A DNA stretch of 8,726 nt from assembly GCA_050050435.1 (NCBI GenBank), contig JASFUE010000133.1, forward strand, positions 1 to 8,726, in the 5' to 3' direction. Numbering within the stretch: position 1 is the stretch's first letter; each line of letters starts with the position of its first letter. This document shows positions 5,654-8,726 of the stretch, one piece after another. This DNA is from SG8-40 sp050050435 (GTDB lineage Bacteria > Pseudomonadota > Gammaproteobacteria > Burkholderiales > Eutrophovitaceae). A program made the translations under genes and the position numbers. A model generated the notes under the pieces. That model was not told the origin of the DNA, did not search any database, and saw only the letters and a program-made list of their open reading frames with translations.

Positions 5654-6328
5654 ATGAGGCAGCAATCCGGATATTTCCTCGCAGCCGTGTTTGCGCTGCT
5701 ATTGCTTGCCGGATGCGGCAATGACCAGAATTACCAGCAATCGGTGTACATGCTGGTTGATACCTCCGGCACCTACTCGACGCAGGTCGGCAAGGCACAG
5801 AACGTGGTGAACTATCTGCTTGGCACCCTGGAGGCCGGTGACTCGCTGGCGGTTGCGCGCGTAAAAAGCCGCAGTTTTACCGAGCGCGATATCGTCGCCA
5901 AAGTCACTCTCAATACCGACCCGCTTCAGGTCAACGCGCAAAAACGCGCTTTTGCCGAGAAGATCAACGAGTTCGCCAAGGCGGCACAATCCGGCAGCGG
6001 CAGCCGCTATACCGATATCAGTGGCGGCGTGATCCAGGGGGCGGAGTTTCTCCGTGAAACCGGTGCCGGTCGCAAGACCATCATCATCTTCTCCGACATG
6101 CAGGAAGAGCTCGATTACAAGACGGTGCGCGATTTTCCGATCAAGCTCGACGGGATTCGCATCATCGCCTTGAACGTCACCAAGCTCGATACGGACAATG
6201 TCGATCCGCGCCGTTACATGGGGCGTCTCGAGTGGTGGGAAAAGCGCGCCCGCGCCGCAGGCGCCACCGACTGGAAAGTGGTCAACGACATGGAGCACCT
6301 CGACCGCATCTTCGCCCAGCGCGGCTGA
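5654..6328 (+). CDS. VWA-domain lipoprotein
   Basis: 224 residues. The N-terminus is a lipoprotein signal, hydrophobic from about residue 7 and ending LLLAGC with the lipidated cysteine at 21. Gly at +2 (not Asp) predicts sorting to the outer membrane under the Escherichia coli Lol rule. Residues about 30-220 form a single von Willebrand factor A domain. The MIDAS metal site is recognisable: DTSGT at 36-40 (a variant of DxSxS with Thr for the last Ser), T120-D121 in the second loop, and FSD at 146-148. Such domains bind a divalent metal and a partner protein. There is no extra domain, so the protein is likely a binding module on the periplasmic side. Its coupling to the membrane protein suggests that protein's periplasmic loops as one possible partner. 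It ends 16 bases from the stop of the convergent dioxygenase gene, and no clear terminator is seen between them. Confidence 0.9.
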   Translation: MRQQSGYFLAAVFALLLLAGCGNDQNYQQSVYMLVDTSGTYSTQVGKAQNVVNYLLGTLEAGDSLAVARVKSRSFTERDIVAKVTLNTDPLQVNAQKRAFAEKINEFAKAAQSGSGSRYTDISGGVIQGAEFLRETGAGRKTIIIFSDMQEELDYKTVRDFPIKLDGIRIIALNVTKLDTDNVDPRRYMGRLEWWEKRARAAGATDWKVVNDMEHLDRIFAQRG

Positions 6329-6344
6329 GTGTGATCAACATCGC

Positions 6345-7250
6345 TCAGGCGCCTGCGGTTTCCAGTGTTTGTCTGGTGACCGTGGGTGCCTCGCCGGCAA
6401 CCGTTGTCCGGCGCATGTCCCTGACTTCGTTGATCTCATCGAAACGCCGTGCCCGATGCATGGTGCGCCGGTTGTCCCAGACCACCAGGTCGTACGGTTG
6501 CCAGTAATGCGTATAGACGAATTCGCGCTGGGTCGCGATTTCCGTCAACTCTTCTAACAACACGCGCGCTGCAGCGCTCGGCCAACCGACAATCTGGCCG
6601 GCGTGCGCGGACAGAAACAACGAGCGCCGGCCGGTGGCCGGATGCACCCGCACCAGCGTTTGCAACACCGGCTTGAAATTCTCTTTCTCTTCGTCAGTGA
6701 AGTCGCCAAATCCGAGGCGTCCGCGCGAATACATCAGTGAGTGTTCGCAAATCAGCCCCTCGATCTCTTCTTTCATGCTCTCGTCCAGAGCATCATAGGC
6801 AGCGCACATGTCTGCGAACTGGGTCTCGCCGCCGTGCCGCGGCACCACTCTGCCCGACAACAGCGAGAGCTTTGCCGGTATTTCCAGATAAGAGCTGTCC
6901 GAATGCCAAAGCCGGTTCCCGAGATTGAACATGCGCTGGCGGCTGTCGCCACCGAGAATGTTGTGGGTGCGGTCGAGATTGGAGATGTCCGCCATGAATT
7001 TGCCAAGGCGGCGATCCTTTTCCTTGGTGATATTGTTTTTCAGGTCCGGTACTTCCAGTTTGCCGAAATGCTCGCTGAAGCTGATCTGCTGCTCATCCGT
7101 GATGTTCTGATTGCGAAACACCAGCACGCCGTGCTGGTTGATTCCGTCTACGAGCACCGCGGCTGCTTCCTCGCTAAGCGGTGCGCGCAGGTCGACCCCG
7201 GAAACTTCTCCGACGAAGTGCGGATGAATCTGGCGAATTTCAATTGGCAT
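6345..7250 (-). CDS. Fe(II)/2-oxoglutarate dioxygenase, TauD/TfdA family, TfdA-like
   Basis: 301 residues, normal length. The iron-binding facial triad is visible: H116 and D118 in LWHSDSS and the distal H265 in WDNRRTMHRARRF. R280/R281 in DMRRTT provide the 2-oxoglutarate carboxylate contact. ADISN, GGETQFADM, AAYDAL, ATQREFVY and DLVVWDNR correspond closely to what I recall of Cupriavidus 2,4-D dioxygenase TfdA, so this is nearer TfdA than TauD. The enzyme would hydroxylate its substrate using O2 and 2-oxoglutarate, releasing succinate and CO2, in the cytoplasm. The substrate is unknown; many TfdA-like proteins do not act on herbicides. It is probably the last gene of an operon after the aminotransferase and gloC (54-base gap). 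Only a weak purine stretch (AGAGAA) precedes the ATG. Confidence 0.92.
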   Translation of the reverse strand: MPIEIRQIHPHFVGEVSGVDLRAPLSEEAAAVLVDGINQHGVLVFRNQNITDEQQISFSEHFGKLEVPDLKNNITKEKDRRLGKFMADISNLDRTHNILGGDSRQRMFNLGNRLWHSDSSYLEIPAKLSLLSGRVVPRHGGETQFADMCAAYDALDESMKEEIEGLICEHSLMYSRGRLGFGDFTDEEKENFKPVLQTLVRVHPATGRRSLFLSAHAGQIVGWPSAAARVLLEELTEIATQREFVYTHYWQPYDLVVWDNRRTMHRARRFDEINEVRDMRRTTVAGEAPTVTRQTLETAGA

Positions 7251-7304
7251 TGTCTGTTCTCTGCGTCGAAAGTGGTGAAGGCCGGTACCGGTATCAACCC
7301 GTCA

Positions 7305-7964
7305 TCACGGGCGAGCCCGGATTGCCAGCGCCTGGTCATTGACGTATGGATTCGAGCGCCGCTCCTCTCCGAATGTGGAGACCGGCCCGTGCCCGGGAAC
7401 GAAAGTGACATCGTTACCCAACGGCCATAACTGCGTTGTAATCGACTCGATCAGGGTTGGCAAGTCTCCGCGCGGGAAGTCGGTCCGCCCGATCGAGCCT
7501 TTGAACAATACGTCGCCAACAAAGGCCAGACGAAGTTGCTCGTGAAAAAACACCACATGGCCCGGCGTGTGCCCCGGGCAGTAACGCACCTGCATGCGCA
7601 CGTTGCCGAAGACGACTTCGTCGCCGCCTTCGAGATAGCGATCCGGGACGAACGATTCCAGGTTGCCGAAACCGAACTGTTGTGCCTGCTGCGCAAGCTG
7701 GTCGATCCAGAACTGGTCCTCTGCTTGAGGGCCCTCGACAGGCACGTCGAAGCGTTTGCGTATTTCGGCCGTTGCGCCACAGTGATCGAGATGACCGTGG
7801 GTCAGCAGCACTTTTTCAAGGCGTGCACCCGATTCTTCGACAGCGCCGAGAATCAGGTCGAGATCGCCTCCGGGATCGACCAGTGCTGCCTTGCCGCTTT
7901 GTTCACAAACCAGCAGCGAGCAGTTTTGCTGAAACGGCGTGACCGGGATGATCGCAACCTTCAT
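7305..7964 (-). CDS. gloC: Hydroxyacylglutathione hydrolase GloC (YcbL-type glyoxalase II)
   Basis: 219 residues with a metallo-beta-lactamase fold. The metal-binding motif THGHLDH gives H56, H58, D60 and H61; further ligands are H132 (GHTPGH), D151 (VGD) and H192 (PGHGP). IPVTPFQQNCSLLVCEQ at the start, GDVLFKG.IGRTDFPRGD in the middle and FVPGHGPVST near the end match the Escherichia coli YcbL/GloC protein as I recall it, including its short length without the C-terminal domain of GloB. GloC hydrolyses S-D-lactoylglutathione and related glutathione thioesters, completing methylglyoxal detoxification in the cytoplasm. GGAGG lies 4 bases before the ATG (7973-7969). The gene follows the aminotransferase by 28 bases and precedes the dioxygenase by 54, suggesting one transcript. 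A broader thioesterase role in that pathway cannot be excluded. Confidence 0.9.
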   Translation of the reverse strand: MKVAIIPVTPFQQNCSLLVCEQSGKAALVDPGGDLDLILGAVEESGARLEKVLLTHGHLDHCGATAEIRKRFDVPVEGPQAEDQFWIDQLAQQAQQFGFGNLESFVPDRYLEGGDEVVFGNVRMQVRYCPGHTPGHVVFFHEQLRLAFVGDVLFKGSIGRTDFPRGDLPTLIESITTQLWPLGNDVTFVPGHGPVSTFGEERRSNPYVNDQALAIRARP

Positions 7965-7992
7965 TCAACCTCCGGTTTGTATGGGCCCGGTT

Positions 7993-8726
7993 TCATCCTG
8001 CCTCGAGCGCCATGGTCAAACGATCGATCCCGGCTTGCAGGCGCTGGTCGCTCGCTGCAAAACACCAGCGGACAAAACCTTCGCCTTCGGGGCCAAAAGC
8101 CACTCCGGGTGCGAGCCCGAGCCCGGCCTCATCGACAAGGCGTTTACAAAACGTCAGGCTGTCGCTGGCGCCAGCCAGTTTGAAGAAAGCGTACATCGCT
8201 CCTGGTGGCGGGCTGGCCTTGACGCCGGGCAGCGCGCTCAGGCGACTGAGCAGGAAGTCACGCGCATGCTTCAGGCGCTTGTTGAACTGCTTCACCGTTG
8301 ATTCGCCTTTTTCGATCGCGGTGATTCCGGCGCGTTGCACGAAAGCCGGCGCGCACGACGTATTGTATTCGATCAGTGTGGCGACATTATCGGCCAGTGC
8401 CTCGGGCATGACCGCCCACCCGAGTCGCCAGCCGGTCATCTGCCATGCCTTGGAGAAGGTATTAACGCTGACCAGGCGGTCCTCGGCCGTGGCAATGCGC
8501 AAAAACGACGGTGCCAGACCTGCTGCATTCTCAAAAAAAAGGCGTTCGTAGGCGTCATCTGCAAGGATCCAGATGCCATGGCGGCGGCAGTGTTCAAGAA
8601 TCACCTGTTGCGATCCGGCATCGATGGTCCACCCGGTCGGATTGTTGGGCGAGTTGATATAAACGGCGCGGGTGTCGGGCGTCAGGGCGGCGAGCAGTTC
8701 GTCGACATCGAGCTGCCAGCCATCAT
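7993..8726 (-). CDS. Class I/II PLP-dependent aminotransferase, C-terminal two-thirds, cut by window edge
   Basis: The frame is open from base 8724 to the TGA at 7995-7993, 243 residues; roughly the first 150 of a usual 390 are outside the window. The fold-type I signature elements are present in order. NSPNNPTGW (about 8655-8629) contains the Asn that contacts PLP. ADDAYERL holds the Asp and Tyr that hold the pyridine ring and phosphate. FSKAWQMTGWRLGW contains the PLP-binding lysine (codon 8451-8449). GEGFVRWCF contains the Arg that binds the substrate carboxylate. It moves an amino group between an amino acid and a 2-oxo acid; the specific substrate cannot be told. A GTG at 8604 is internal, since homology runs straight through it. 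It is the first visible gene of the likely operon with gloC and the dioxygenase. Confidence 0.93.
   Translation of the reverse strand, partial: DGWQLDVDELLAALTPDTRAVYINSPNNPTGWTIDAGSQQVILEHCRRHGIWILADDAYERLFFENAAGLAPSFLRIATAEDRLVSVNTFSKAWQMTGWRLGWAVMPEALADNVATLIEYNTSCAPAFVQRAGITAIEKGESTVKQFNKRLKHARDFLLSRLSALPGVKASPPPGAMYAFFKLAGASDSLTFCKRLVDEAGLGLAPGVAFGPEGEGFVRWCFAASDQRLQAGIDRLTMALEAG

Noticed and set aside
4900..5721. 273-codon minus-strand frame opposite the membrane protein
   Set aside because: Composition rich in Q, R, H and N without hydrophobic core, as expected for the antisense of membrane helices; no ribosome binding site case.
6346..6355. CAGGCGCCTG palindrome between the convergent genes
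   Set aside because: A perfect palindrome without loop, lying in the last codons of the dioxygenase and with no T-tract; not a terminator.
7282..7293. CCGGTACCGG / TACCGGTA overlapping palindromes in the gloC-dioxygenase gap
   Set aside because: Short GC-rich palindromes are expected by chance here and no promoter elements accompany them.
828..7995. CCGGTTTC recurring at 828, 843, 3949 and 7988
   Set aside because: The same octamer also appears in complement within coding sequence near 5488 and 6055, so it is probably codon-driven (Glu-Thr-Gly) rather than a shared operator.
1..8726. CRISPR arrays, tRNA genes, insertion sequences, attachment sites, toxin-antitoxin or known defence genes
   Set aside because: Looked for on both strands; no spaced repeat arrays, cloverleaf structures, transposase motifs or terminal inverted repeats were seen.

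Overview
The window looks like a piece of a proteobacterial chromosome, most likely gammaproteobacterial. It is GC-rich and densely packed, with strong GGAGG-type ribosome binding sites. It carries a close relative of the enterobacterial glyoxalase GloC (YcbL), a Tat-exported enzyme, a c-type cytochrome and a classical lipoprotein. The taxonomic call rests on gene content only. No tRNA, rRNA, transposase, integrase, phage gene or CRISPR array is visible.

Left part (1-3750), all on the minus strand. Read in the direction of transcription, it holds a zinc-independent medium-chain (quinone oxidoreductase-like) dehydrogenase (3750-2734) and a Tat-exported ACMSD-type amidohydrolase (2310-985) with its own leader, palindromic operator candidate and terminator. 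These are followed by a short FmdB-type zinc-ribbon protein (803-516) overlapping the start of a periplasmic di-heme (DUF1111) oxidoreductase (534 to beyond base 1). The gene content suggests small-molecule catabolism or redox chemistry, partly in the periplasm, but the substrate cannot be read from the sequence.

Middle (3751-6328), plus strand. A roughly 430-base divergent intergenic region holds several palindromes and a candidate promoter and 5' hairpin. It precedes a tightly coupled two-gene operon: a 491-residue multi-spanning inner-membrane protein with a large helical cytoplasmic domain, and a 224-residue lipoprotein that is essentially one von Willebrand factor A (VWA) domain. I recognise no named family for the membrane protein. 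This pair is the best candidate in the window for an undescribed system.

Right part (6345-8726), minus strand. In transcription order there is a class I PLP aminotransferase (5' end outside the window), the GloC-type metallo-beta-lactamase-fold thioesterase, and a TfdA-like Fe(II)/2-oxoglutarate dioxygenase. Gaps of 28 and 54 bases make a three-gene operon likely. It converges on the VWA gene with only 16 bases between stop codons.
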